Part shown: positions 22,698 to 36,200 of the stretch, in pieces | Layout: every line of letters begins with the position of its first letter | How positions within the stretch are numbered: the stretch's first letter is position 1 | Source: Adiantum capillus-veneris | Taxonomy: Eukaryota > Streptophyta > Polypodiopsida > Polypodiales > Pteridaceae | NCBI GenBank assembly: GCA_014529385.2 | Contig: CM043963.1 | Span: 71,196,412-71,260,411 of the forward strand | Length of the DNA: 64,000 nt | Reading direction: 5' to 3' | Notes under the pieces: generated by a model | What the model saw: only the letters and a program-made list of their open reading frames with translations | What the model was told of the DNA's origin: nothing | Database searches by the model: none | Program-made: the position numbers and the translations under genes

Positions 22698-23504
22698 AAG
22701 CGTTCACAGACCAACAATCAACGAAGCTCTGCGTTGTTTTCACCTGATGCAAAAGGGAAGGTTTCGTGCTGGTGTGGGAGGGAGGGGGACTAGTAGGTTG
22801 AGATAGAGGGGGTGTTGAGGAGGCGAAGTGCGGAGGCACAGATGGAGTGGTAGGTCAAATTCTACCTTAGCTTAGGAGAGAATCTCCCGAGTAATAGCAT
22901 TACTTTTTTTAAAGTAGCACGAGTATGTCTCTCTAATGAATAAATTTACTTTTGAAAGAGTTTAAATAATATTTAGAAACTAAACAAAGGTAATAGAAAG
23001 ATTCAAAATTTTGTAAGCCTTTCTCTCTTCTCCTCTACACATTGGTTCCCTATACATTGAACATATGTGCATTGCCATTTCCAAATGGGCGCCCATTGAA
23101 AACATGGCGGCCAATTGAAAATGGCGGGCGGGGCTTAAGTGACGGTTATTACACATTGCCATCTTTAAGAAATGAAAAAGGAAGGTTGGCGACGTCCATG
23201 CCATATTTGGGCAACCACGAGACCCCTTCCAAATCCACCTGCGTTTTGGCGTCGAGCTGGCTGCCAGCAAGGAAATGGCGTGTGAGGATGTTTGGCCAGG
23301 ACTGCCGTCGTGTGTAACCAGCCCAAGTTTACTTGTCTTTTTATGGTTGTAGTTAAACCTTCTACATGCGAGTTCGTTAAGCCAGCGTGCATCAACTCAA
23401 CAGTACCTCGCGCGCTTGAAACCAGGGCACTCTTCAGGCGTCTAGTTGCCTCAGAGACTCCAATTTTACACACAGGAGTATTTGCTCCGCCCACAAAAAC
23501 CTAG
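22698..23504. other. Upstream region of the host gene
   Basis: No coding domain recognised. It presumably holds the distal promoter of the gene starting at 23683. Confidence 0.4.
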
Positions 23505-23516
23505 TTTTTATAAGAG
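23505..23516 (+). promoter_or_regulatory. Candidate TATA box of the MPB2C-like gene
   Basis: gtttttataaga lies about 170 bp before the ATG at 23683, a plausible distance for a plant core promoter with a leader of about 140 nt. Candidate only; an upstream non-coding exon is also possible (tctcctcag at 23543-23551 could be an acceptor). Confidence 0.4.
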
Positions 23517-23682
23517 GTTCTGCCTATTCTGTCAAGCTCCATCTCCTCAGGCATAGTGTTGTCGCAGTGCCTTCTTTCATACATCTCGCTCAATGCAGCT
23601 TTGAGATGTGGCTGCTGAATTAGATGCATTCCTTAATTGCCAAGAGGATTTTCTGCTTTTGATGAAGGTGGAGAGCCCATAG

Positions 23683-23856
23683 ATGGGACAAGCTGGTCAT
23701 CAGTATTATGCAAGGGGAAGGAGACCAATCCCATATCCAATACACTTGCACAATTTCAGGGATAATGGATCGATTATTGCTGGTGACGATGACTCTGTGG
23801 ACAAGTTGCTCTATCACAACCTCGTGGAAATGATTCCTCTTGTTGAGTCATTTATG
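23683..23856 (+). CDS. MPB2C-like gene, exon 1 (coding)
   Basis: 58 codons from ATG to a donor ATG|GTATTC. The start is chosen because it aligns with the MGQA start of the exon at 6252. It contains a basic/proline stretch ([11 protein letters not shown]) and the conserved hydrophobic helix [13 protein letters not shown]. Confidence 0.65.
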
Positions 23857-26800
23857 GTATTCTACCCATCTTTCATGATGCAAAAATGGGTCCTTTTTGC
23901 ATATAAAATCAGATCATTATCAGTTTAAATTGCTGTTTAATTTTAAGTTAATCAGTTTGTTGAACCCATATGTTAATCTCTATGTAATTTCAAGTTAATC
24001 AGTTTGTTGAGCCCAATTGTAAAGAATACTTATCCCTAAGAATTTGCTATGTTGACTAATTCGCTATATTGATTCAGTGACAGATTGAATTATGTTAACA
24101 ACTTTTGGTGTGCAACTTCAGATCTTTCTTGCTTCTGTTTGTTTTCATTCTGGAGGGTGTGCTTATTGTGGATCCTCTTCTTCACTCTTTTGTAGCAGGA
24201 CCAGCAGACAACCAAATCATTCCCTCGCCATGCTTCCCTTGTGTACACCCCAACACCATCCAGAGAGGCATGGCCTTTTAAAAAGGTGTGTTGTCTATGT
24301 TTCTTCGGTTCAACCTACTTAACCATGCCATTTAATTCTACTTGGGGCTAGATGTTAGATAGATTTTATTACCGTCCTCGGAGGTCAAATATGACCTATT
24401 GACCATAGATACATGCGATGCGGGCTAATAAGTGATTCTGATGCTCAAGGATGGTGGTGAATTGGAATGGAGAGCCCATACTCTGGGTGGTCGAGGAAAG
24501 TATGTAGGTCGAGGAAAGTATGTAGGTCTAGGTCATGGCTGAAAATGTGAGGGAAGTTAGTTCGGATGTGAGGAAAAGCCGAGCACTCTAGTAGTGTGTT
24601 GTACTCGGACAATCAAACTTGCAGTGAGCATAATGTGCATAGTCGATAGGACTCTTCTCCATTGCCCCAACTCCCCGTCTCACATCAAAGGGAGTGAGAA
24701 AGAGATAGATTTGCGAAAGACAAAGCCTGTGGCCTATACATAGAAACATGGTACATGAAACGAGGTCAGGGCGGGGACGGCAAAAGTCAGGGAATGGGGT
24801 CAGGGCCCGGATGACAATTTTTTTTTCATTTTTTCTCGATTTTTTTGAGCTACACGTATGTATCTTAGTGTTAAGACCAATTTGAGCATTGAATTGCACC
24901 AAAAAAGACAAGAAACATGACTCATAATAGCAAAATACTCATTAAAACATCAATGGCGTTTTGGCGAATACAAGTAGATAAGTACAGGCCGTAGAGGCAA
25001 AAAGTTAAAACAAGCTAAAGCCTAACTAGAGAGGGGGTGAGGTTTGAGCCCACAATGACACATCAAAGTCATGGAAGTGCTTGCCTCATGAGAAGGCGGA
25101 ATATTAATCTCCACATCTTGAGAGTCGAAGTCATCAAGGCTGAGATGAGGAGCCGCCTCTGCCTCTGCCTCTGCTTGTGTCTTTGCTTCGTCCTCTGAAT
25201 GCTCATTGGCCAAAAAGTGGCCTCATCTTGTGGCTATCTCCCACTCAGTGAAGGGATCTGTCTTCTTTGTCTGTTCGTTACAAGGCATGTGCAAGTTAGC
25301 GCTCACAAACACTAAATCATTGGCCCTTTGGACTCCAAAAGGGTTCCTTTTCCTAGAGGCAATGTGGCTGTACACACTCCAAAGTTGCTCCAACCAAATG
25401 GAGCTCACGGCTTGGCGAAGAACACGAACGGCAAACCGCTGTAACTTAAGCCCATCTGATCCATAATCGATCCAGCTGCGCTTTAGTAGGAATTCCATCA
25501 TGGCGTAAAACGGGCTACATAGAACACATCAGACTATACTGGTTGTATAGATGATCAACTTGACATACTTCTACCTTGGGTATTATAGGCCCATAGAAAC
25601 AAGGGGACGGGGGATGGCATGAACGGGGGAAAAGAGACGGGGATGGGCGGGCCAGGCTTTTTCCCGGCGGATGACAGGCCGAGCTCTTCAGAACGCCATT
25701 CTGGAACAGGAGCCGAACAGCCAACGAGCATAATTTTTTTTAAAGAATGGGTGCCCAACGGTTATAAACAGCTAGTTTGTGGGAGGGTTTTAGGGCACGT
25801 TTACTCAAGGCCAAGGGGCCCTTTTAAGAGTTTTGGAGGCCTTTAAAAGAAGGCCTTCTCAATGCTTTATCCTCACGCTCTCCACTCTTGTCACTTGAGT
25901 CCTATGCTATAGCTCAAGCCTCACTTGCTCCCTCTCTCTACTCTCGCAAGCTCTTAAGCACCCCGTACTCTCTCAAGGCTCAAGCATCAAGCTCCCAACG
26001 CTTGATCTCTCCAGATTCTATCTACTTTTCTGTATCTAGTATCTACTCTCTTCTCCCTCAAGCATCAAGGCTTCAAAGTTCAAGCTCTCAAGGCCTAAGG
26101 CTTGGGCCTTGATCTCTCTATCTACTCTCTCTTGAATGATTGAAAAGAAGGCCGTCCCACTTTAATGGCTGATTTGTGTTATGCGCCTTACTTTTAGGGC
26201 TGATTTGTGTTATGCACCTCACTTTTAGGGCTGATGTGTGACAGTCTATCTATTCTACTCTAGTGTCTCTCTATCTACTCTCGCGGGATTTCGCATCACT
26301 GACGTCCTTTCAACCTGGCACCTCTCGAAGACGCTCCGCCATGCAAACATGGACATGGTGGGCTGAGGTGAATTCCAATGGTCGAGGCCAATGTGGTGCT
26401 GCAAGAGCTTGGACTTGCAAGCTTGCAACTACAAGAGGACTGCCGGTGCCAACAAAGTGCACGCTCACTTTTTGCATGAAGACAGTCAAGAGGTGAGGTT
26501 TTGCATGTGCGTCACCCCCGAAAAAAGAGTGAAGCTTTTTGAGAAGCTCAAGGTGTTTGAGGCCACTAAGGGGGCAAAGAGAGGCTGACGTGTTGCCGTT
26601 TATCCTTCCACCATGACAAGATCGAGAGAGCAATTGGCGGTGCTGATGGAACGGGAGGATGGCTCTAATTTTGAGGAACGTCTGAGCTCTCAAGCACATC
26701 ATCATGTTCCCTATGCATTAGGTGTTTCCATTGCCAAATGTCCCCAATCCACCTTCAAAGAGAATTGGAATCCAAGATTGAAAGGAAGACGTGGATAGGG

Positions 26801-27177
26801 GTGGCTCGTTTCTTCTACCACGATCACATTGTCCTTATGGATGATATTCCCTTGCTCAACATCATGCCATGGCTTTGTCCAAGCGTTTCCTTGCGAACAT
26901 GGCATGTGACACAATGTGCGTATGTTCGGGAAAAGTATCTCTCAGCTTACAATTGTGCCGCTTGAGGATTCATTACTCGTCGAAGCACACACTAGCTTTG
27001 GTCTCCTGTTTCCCCTGTTTGCAGCATTAGATGAAAATCCAATGCTTGTACCATAGATGTCAGGTGCAACGGAATTGAAATGGTGACAAGTTCTAGACTT
27101 CACACTTCCACAAATCTTTACTTCTATCCTTGCGTTAATGTGTGCTACTTAGCACAAGAGGTGGTTCCTTTTATTTC

Positions 27178-27264
<87 letters not shown>

Positions 27265-30200
27265 AATGCCAAATTAAACGTCTTCAAAAGGCTAAAATGA
27301 CCTATGAGACCAAACTGATATAATCTTGGTGGATCTAATCCAATGTCTGGGTACAAAAATAAAAATTAAAGTGAAGTGAAAGACTAAAATCATCATCATC
27401 AGCACTTGAGGATGCTCGGCATCAGGCGTTGTCTGAGAAAGTAATGCATCGGTAGCTGAAGAGCTTTGTCAATGTCCACCTTTGTAAATAGTCGTACTGG
27501 GTGTCTCCCATGTCGTGCTAGAATAGTCCTGATCCTCTGATGGAGCCTCCGTCGATGTCCAGGTCACCCTCATAGACATGGATGTCTAACTCTCCCGAGC
27601 TCAATGGCTTTGTCAACTAATATACCTCTGGTATAAGTGGGCTTTGAAGTCTGCTGCAGAGCATGCTCATTTAGCTGCTGAGTCCTTGCTCTAAAGAAGT
27701 CAGTAATCTCCCTGTCAGTCCCTCTATGAATGTCTCCCATTGCCTAATCTCCTCAAGGGACTCTCCCTGTGTCTGCGTAGCTCTAGCAAAAACAACCCGA
27801 GGCATCTCTGATCCTAATATCTCATGACTCTAGCCAATGGTCCAAAGCCCTCTTTGAAGAGACAATGAAAGCGGCCTCGTATCTCATAGTATACTGGACA
27901 ATGATGCCAATCTCAATCTCTAGCTGATGCGATGATGTGCGCATCTGACCAATGGCACATCATATTCCATAGGATAAATGAGTGTCCATATAGGCCGGTC
28001 TGATCACATATCCATCTTCTGTTAGTTGGAGAAGATGCTCTCTATAGAAAGCCATCTTCGTGGCCCAACTCCTATGTTGGCTGTATCCATGTGCTCCTAG
28101 TATCTAGCTGAATTAAATCCTGACGTATGAGTCTAGTGATATTTGTCCGTGTGAGAGATAGGGAGGGTGCATCCAAGGAGTATTGGAACGGAGGCAGTCT
28201 ATCCATGCTGAAGCCATGTGATTGAAACCATGATGTCATCTTCCCATACCAGCATGCTGTGTCCCCCTATAGCGCTAGTTGTCGAGATGACTCAAGGGCT
28301 AGCCGAGCATATCTGTCTCTGGGAAGGTCCCATAAATTATACATGAAGGATACTGATCTAGTAAGGGCCTCGACCCTTAACCCAAATCATCCGAGAGATC
28401 ATAGAGACTAGAGGCCTCTCCATACATCTCCATCCATCAGTGCTACCGGATCTGCCATAGTGGTCCACAGAGGGTCCACAAATCTAAACCCCATAGAGCA
28501 TAGCTGAAACTACTAGTGTCAAAAAGCCACAACTTTGTTCGAGGTTCCTGAAACTGAACTTGCGAACACATCTTCTCTAGTCCTTCCAAGGTTGCATAAG
28601 CTCTCGCCAAACTAGTTTCTGCTGCTCTCCTCAATGAAAGCATTGGTCCACTGAAGACCACCCCAAGATAGGTGTATGCATCTGTATACTCCACTGTCTC
28701 CTTTCCATATGTAAAAGTGGGTGCTGACCTCTTAACCCATTGTGGTGTGGTGTTAAACACCATAACCTTGGTTTTCCCTAGGTTAACAGACAATCCACTA
28801 TGTGGGCACATGTGTACAAAGCATCTAAGTGACGCTGCATCCCCTCCGGGGAGTCAGAAATCAACACAATATCATCAGCATATAACAATAGTGGGATTCA
28901 TGCCCGTGCCAACTGTGCTCCTCTATCACCATCCCTCTCAATGTAGTAAGCAACCTCATCCACATACATGCCAAATAGTGTAGGAGATAGCGGGCAGCCC
29001 TGTTTCACCCCAATAGTAGAGTGAACCAAATCAGAAATCCCTTCTAGAGTGCGTACATGCCCCACTACTGACTTGTATAGAGCCATGATCCTTCAAATCA
29101 ACTCTTTGGGTACCCTCATCTCCTGCAATCTGCACATCAATCTAGCTCTGGGCATTGTATCGAAGGCTTTGCGGAAATCCAAAAAGCAACAATAGAGCTG
29201 TCTCCCACGTGATCTCCCCTCCTCAATAATGGCTTTGAGTGTTAGAATATGATTAAGAGTAGAGAAACCTTTCCTGAAACCCGCCTGTCCTTCTGCCCGT
29301 ACACCCTCTCTCTTTGCCCATCTACTCAACTACTGCTTAAGGATGGATGCGTACAACCGTGCCAATGTGTGTCCCTGACCTGAAGATAGGTACGATAGTG
29401 GACAAACTCCAAGTATCAGGTAGGCCTTTGCACATGGCACGGTTGAACATCACGGTTAGAAGTTCTGCAAGCAGATCTCTGGCATGTATAAAATGCTTTG
29501 CTACCAGGCCATCATGATCATATGCTCTCCTGGTCTTCTTCTTGTCAATGGGTTTCTTTACCATCTCGGTAATAAAGCAAGCACATGTGTGTGGGCATGG
29601 CTCTGGTGGATCTGGAAGAGGTGGCTGCCCCGAGACTGTGCATAGGGATGATGCATACTGACCCCGTACCTTTGTAGAAGTGATGATTGGTGGGAGAGAG
29701 TGCTCATGGAAGAGTGGCCATGCCTCGCCCGAATCCTGGCTCAAAAACAACTGATATAAATCCTGCTCTAGTCGAGCTGTAACAGACTTGGACACTCCAA
29801 GTCAAGAATCAACCGCTACAACACCAAATAACCACTTCAAAACAAGTCACAGATCACAATAGATGTACACTGGCCCGGCGGAGTTCCGTGCCTAGAGATA
29901 TTGGCCCCAAAGATTGGCGCCCCTTCCGGTATTTCTTTTTATATTAATCAGATCAAAGTACAAGAGAGTGGCTAGGGTTTCACTCTCAGACTCTGCGTCC
30001 AGATGCCCTGAGAAGTGAGGCCCTCACCACTAATTTAAAGGTTACAAGGGATGCCCAAAAGCAGAGCCCCAAAAGCTTCAAATCAAAAGCAATTGCTCTC
30101 TCTCTCTCACAGAGAGTCAAAACTTGAAAGCAAAAGCATTCTCTCTCTTTCTCATATTATAGAGAAAAAGCAAAATTTGCGTTGCTCACCAAATTTTTTT

Positions 30201-33200
30201 AATAAAAAAATTATAAAATAGCCTCCGCGATTCCCAAAAATTAGGGTTTGCACGAATTTTAGGGTTTCTGGCAGAAATTAGGGTTTTTGTTGTCCGTAGC
30301 CATGTCATCACTTTGTGACATACCCCCCTCTTGAAAGCATTGTAACCGACCGCGATTACGCCTGCAAAAGCGACAAAAGCCATAAACCGTCTTAGCAGAC
30401 ACTGACTGTTAGTACCTACGTACTAGGAACACACATCTAGCACATGTACAAAATCGACAGTCACATCACAGGACATCACATGACATTCAACATTCATTCG
30501 GATCTTAGACCATGATTTATTGGCAATGTAGCTAGCAATCACATCTAGGTCCAATCGGGACCTCAACTATGTCCGATTGACTAACCCCTATTGCAACCAT
30601 GTCTATTCGAGATCAATCAGACCAAAATGCTGCAGTCATTTCGTCTATCAGTTCTTGCACTCACAAGAAGTCAAGAACAAATCAGTATCATTATCAGGAA
30701 TTCCATTTCATGAAGTCATCCAGCAGAATATTGTCAGCTCTCATTATCCCTGAAGCTCAAAGAGACATTAGTGACTTTAGTATCAAAATCGAGGCATCTG
30801 TTGACAAGGGAACGGAGTGACTCCCCTCTTGTGCATCCCACTGCACCAGATCTCCGGCCGAGCTGAATTCTGGGTTCCGTTTGGAGTAGACTATGCTAAA
30901 CAAAAACATCGAGGTAAAGTTTCACAATCTGAGGAGTATCTGCTAGGTCCTCCTCCTCCATCCACTTCGCATCAAATGCAGGAAAGTTCTTGAACTTAAC
31001 CAAGAACCGCCTTCGGACTTTACCTTTCTTCGTATCGTTATGTGCCAAAATCTGTTCATGAACAAGGATCTCCTCGTTTTCTTCCACTTCGGGTTGCTCA
31101 TTAGGCTCCCCATCATCAGGTACATCACCCTTAACAGGTTTCAAGAGACTCACACGCAATGCATTGTGAATCCTCCAAGTATCTGGCAGTTTCAATGGGA
31201 AGGAGACATCATTTATCTTGTCACTGATCTGGAAAGGTCCGTAGTATCGCATACTAAGCTTTGGAAAAAGCCTCTCCTTTCCCTTTTTCTTTCGTAGGCG
31301 TGCCTTCTCAAAACGTAAGAGCACCCAATCATCCTCCTTCAATTCCAAATCGCGACGATGGCGATCCGTTGCCTTTTTATGTTGTCTTGAGACTCCTGCA
31401 AAGTCTCGCGAACCTTGGCAAAAGCCGTATCCAAATCTCGTGAATATTCATCCGCTTCAAATATCTAATCTTTCGTGCTCAGGAAGGATGGAACCTTCGC
31501 AGCACTTTCAACAATCTCACATGGCGTCTTCCCCGTCGAAGAGTATCGTGTTATTGTAGGCAAATTCCACCAAAGGTAAGTTCTTTTCCCATTGAGTCTT
31601 CTGATCCGAGATACAAGACTTCAATAAATCTAAAATCACTGAATTGGCAATCTCAGATTGCCCGTCAGTCTGCAATTGGAACGATGACGAGAACTGCAAC
31701 CGCGTGCCAATGTTCTGTCTGCAAGTGGAACGATGACGAGAACTGCAACCGCGTGCCAATGTTCTCCCAAATTGCCTTCCAAAACAAACTCATAAATCTG
31801 GGGTCTCTGTTGGAGATAATCGTCTCAGACGTGCCATGTAATCGGAAAATCATCGTGATCATTCTGTGTTCTCGGGAGATCAAAAAATGAAATCCATTTC
31901 AATACTTTCCCAGGGGCGGTGGGTATGGGTAAAGGGTGTAACAATCTCTGTGCCTTATGCCTGTCAAACTTAACCTTCTGGCATACTGCGCACAACTCTT
32001 CCACGTGCTTTTTGAGTCACGGCCAAAAGAAATATCTCTCTACCCCTTTCATGGTGGTAGCAATGCCGCGGTGACCCGTAAAAGGTGAACAGTGGCATTC
32101 AGTCATAACCTTTTCTCTCAACGGCTGTGTAACGCACAACATAGTCTTTTTCATCATGTAGCCTTCCCGAAGGGAGTATCCAGCTACTGTCTCCCCATCC
32201 TGTATCCGTGTGAAAATATCTGCAAAATCTGTATCTATGGCATACTGATTGACCATATCCTCGAAGCTCCTATGATGTATCGCGGAAATAGCCAGAACCA
32301 ACGGTTTCCGAGACAAAGCATCTGCCACCACATTCTTCTATCCCTGCACATGGACAATCTGGAAGTGGAACTGTGACAAGATGTTCGCCCACCGCACCTG
32401 CTTTTCCGAAAGCTGCTTCTGTGACAAGAAGTAGCGCAAACTCTGATGGTCTGTGAAGACAGTAAAATCCGCTCCGAGTAGTTAATGCCGCCACTGAGTA
32501 AGAGCATGGATAACCGCCAAAAGCTCTTTCTCATAAATCTGTGCTGTCATCTCCGGCCTAGAGAACAAACGGCTCTCGTAAGTTATGACATGGCCTTCTT
32601 GCATCAAGACCGCACCCAGACTACGACCACAAGCATCACAATATACTTCAAATGACTTCTGCAAGTCCGGCAAAGCCAAAATAGGTCCCGTAGTCAATTT
32701 CTCTTTCAATGTCCGAAAGGCAGTCACCTCTGTGGGTCCCCACGAAAAAGGTACTCCTTTCTGTGTCAAGGTATGCAAAGGGGAGCAACCTCTGCAAACT
32801 TTCGTATGAACCACCTGTAGTACGAACACAGTCCCAAGAAGCTTCTAACTTCATGGACATTCCTCAAATCGGGCCAATCACGGATAGTCTCTATCTTGGC
32901 CGGGTCCATTTGCACTCTTGCTGCTGACACAATGTGTCCCAAAAAGTGTATCTCTGGTAGGAAAAATTCACTTTTCTTTGCATTAATCACTAACGTGTGA
33001 TCTCGTAATGCCTGAAAGACTTGAAGCAGATGATCTCTGTGTTCTGCCTCATTCTTGGAGAAAACAATGATGTCGTCAAAGAAAGTGCCAACAAATAGCC
33101 TGTACTCTTGAAAAATCCTGTCCATCATGCGGTTAAATGTCGTAGGAGCATTGGTTAAGCCAAAAGGCATCACCAAAAACTCAAATAACCCAAAGGTCGT

Positions 33201-36200
33201 CCGAAAAGCCGTCTTGTAGACATCTCCTGGTGCTATCCTGATTTGATGATATCCACTCTTCAGGTCAATCCTGCTAAAGCACGAGGATCCCTGTAACCTG
33301 TCGAGTATATCATCGATCCTAAGAATCGGAAATCTGTTCTTGATGGTGATTTCATTGAGAGTGCTATAATCGATGCACATTCTCCAAGATCCGTCTTTCT
33401 TCAAAACCAACAACACTGGAGAGCAATACGGTGAAGTACTAGGCTGGACAAGACCCTTTTCCAAGAGGTCTTTCACTTGGTTCATAATCTCTTCATTCTG
33501 TGCCCGGCTCACATGGTAGGGTGGTCGGTTCGGTGACGTGCTTCCAGGTATCAGATCAATGGTATGATCTTCAGGCCCTCTGAAAAGCAATCGGCATGAG
33601 TGTGGAGAAAAATCTTGGCGTTCTTTTGATCAGGTCAAAACATATTCAACCTTTATCCATCGTTCAGTTCTCTCCCAAAAGAATGAGTAAGAAACTGAAG
33701 TTCATCAAGTACAATCTCTAAGCCCTTCATTTATCAAAGTCGCTTTCTCGGCCCGGTAGTCAACCACGGCGTAGTTCTTGTGGTACCAAGGGATCCTGAG
33801 TAGAACGTCACTCGCGTGCCCTGAACACCCCTGTCATTGCAAACGAAGTTTGCCAATGCTCGGTGTAATGGCAACATCCCATCGGGGTGCCAGTCGAACT
33901 ACCTCCGCCTGTGGCGTCAGTCTGTCGGGCGTAATTTCCAAATCGAACCGCCAATTCCAAGTGAAAAGAAGTTGGCCTTGGCTCCTTCAAAAGAGCTTCG
34001 TGATCCTTCACTTTGCCCCAAAAGCGGCAAAGTTTGTACTTTCATTCATTAGATTCGGTGCAGGTCCCACGCCATGTGGTACCAGTTCTGCTTTTCTATC
34101 TGCCTTTTCTGCCACGTTCCTCAGCTGCTCTCAAATTCTCTAGCCTGTCGTCGTCTTTATCATTCTGTTCTTTCTGTGCCTTATTAGGGCACTTCGCGGA
34201 GATATGTCTTTGTTCCCCGCATCCAAAGCACTTCCCCTCTCTGATGAAGCGAGCTCTCTCCTCAGGAGTGAGCTTGGGTCGTGCATCCTTTTTCTCTGGG
34301 TTGCTCTTTTTCTTTCTACTTTCATTCCCAGAAGTCTGTTCGGCTCGTTGTGTCATGGCCTCATCTGTGGGGTAGGTCAAACTGCCCGAGTGAATGGCAA
34401 AGCCCCGCTTCGCATGACTCATCAACTCCTGAATAGAAGCTGACTTCTGTTCCAAGCAGTGATCTCGGATCTCTGTAGGTAGACCCAAGGTAAACCGCTC
34501 AATCTGTTCTCTGAATGAGATCTTCTTGAATGAAGAGGCGGGTAGAAAAGAGCTCCAGAATCTTTCACAATAAGCATTGATTGTATCTTCCTTGGTCATC
34601 CGAAGATGGTTCCAAGCAGCTCGTATATCTCGTTCATATTCTTGCGTCAACCAAGAAGAAAGAAAAAGCTTTTTAAATTTCACCCATTTAACTGGCGCAG
34701 TCTTGTTTAAAAGAAGCGTGGACCACCAAGTACGAACATTTCTCTTAAAATAAAAGGCAGCTCTCCGAATTTTGGAGTGCTCTGAATAGTGTCCTCCCGC
34801 GAAAGCGATGTCAAACTGCTGTATAAAAGACAAAGCCTTCGAAGCATTTGAGTATCCTGAAAAAGTATCAAACGTGATCGAGTGGCCACCTTCCTTAAAC
34901 TCTCGGACTTTCTTGCTTTTATCTTTGAGAAAGTTATACTGGTTAGCTTTGTAAAAATTCTTCTGGTTCTCATAAAACTTTCCGTCATCGGAATCTGAGC
35001 TGTCTGTACACGAGTCCTCAGTAGAACTGTCAGTCTCTGGGCGAGATGTAGCCTTTCCGAAGATTTGTTTCTTGCTTCGCTTTTTGCTTTTCCTGTCTTC
35101 TTCGCTGGAGTCTGAAGAGCTAGAAGAACTGTCAGAAGAAGAAGAAGAAGAACTGAGTAAGCCTTCAAACTTGACATGCTTCTTCTTTTTCTTTGCCTTG
35201 TCAAAAGTTGACCGACGACCCAAATAACCTGGAAAGTCAGTGCTTTTCTTCTGCCTTTTGCCGTGCTTTTTGGCTTTCTTTTGTGCGTCAAAAGCTGAGC
35301 AACCCGTGCATCAACCACCTCTCCTAATTCCTTCTCTGAATATTTCTTGTGAGCAGAAGGTTTCTTGAGAGTGGGTGTAGTGGTTTTCTGCCACTGCTCA
35401 TGCACTTCTTGAAAAGAAGTCTTGCTCATATATTTTGCAAATACTGGGTCCTTCGCAAAATTGAGCATCATCTTCGTTGCATCGCCGATCAACTGGCGAC
35501 GCTCCATCTCTCGCCGCTCCGCCAGAGTAGGCCGAGGCGGACCATACTCTGTCTGAATCTTCGTTGTGATCCCAGCCTGCATCTCCAGATGCAGAGGGAG
35601 TCGACTGATCCTTGCGTGAAGCCATAGGTGCCGCGGAAAAAAAAATGGGAATTGGATTTCCCGTAGAAGAGAAATCGGCCGTGCTCTGATACCACTGTAA
35701 CAGACTTGGACACTCCAAGTCAAGAATCAACCGCGACAGCACCAAATAACCACTTCAAAACAAGTCACAGATCACAATAGATGTACACTGGCGCGGCGGA
35801 GTTCCGTGCCTAGAGATATTGGCCCCAAAGATTGGCGCCCCTTTCGGTATTTCTTTTTATATTAATCAGATCAAAGTACAAGAGAGTGGCTAGGGTTTCA
35901 CTCTCAGACTCTGCGTCCAAATGCCCTGAGAAGTGAGGCCCTCACCACTAATTTAAAGGTTACAAGGGATGCCCAAAAGCAGAGCCCCAAAAGCTTCAAA
36001 TCAAAAGCAATTGCTCTCTCTCTCTCACAGAGAGTCAAAACTTGAAAGCAAAAGCATTCTCTCTCTCTTTCTCATATTGTAGGAATTTTAGGGTTTCTGG
36101 CAGAAATTAGGGTTTGCAGGAGTTTTAGGGTTTTTGGCAGAAATTAGGGTTTCTGCTGTCCGTAGCCACGTCATCACTTTGTGACACGAGCTAGAAACGC

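Larger units (their letters stand above)
29778..36186 (-). mobile_element. Gypsy chromovirus A, full-length, inserted in the LINE
   Basis: 6409 bp, bounded by TGTAAC...TGTGACA and flanked by the 5-bp duplication CGAGC (29773-29777 and 36187-36191). Minus-strand order: 5' LTR (36186-35696), iMet primer site, gag, protease, RT, RNase H, integrase with chromodomain, a 3' non-coding segment, polypurine tract (plus tacccccctctt, 30321-30332) and 3' LTR (30320-29778). The coding region has several frameshifts and stops. It is closely related to element C. Confidence 0.9.

Noticed and set aside
23165-23494. 109-codon minus-strand frame upstream of the host gene
   Set aside because: No recognisable domain; it lies in the presumed promoter of the plus-strand gene.
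24740-25640. Terminal repeats for the hAT fragment (atagaaaca..gggacgg near 24738 and 25595)
   Set aside because: The similar words are in direct, not inverted, orientation and no 8-bp duplication was found.
33050-33080. FFDD in the RT of A as an inactivating change
   Set aside because: Both catalytic Asp residues are kept and C has the same box, so it is a family feature rather than a lesion.
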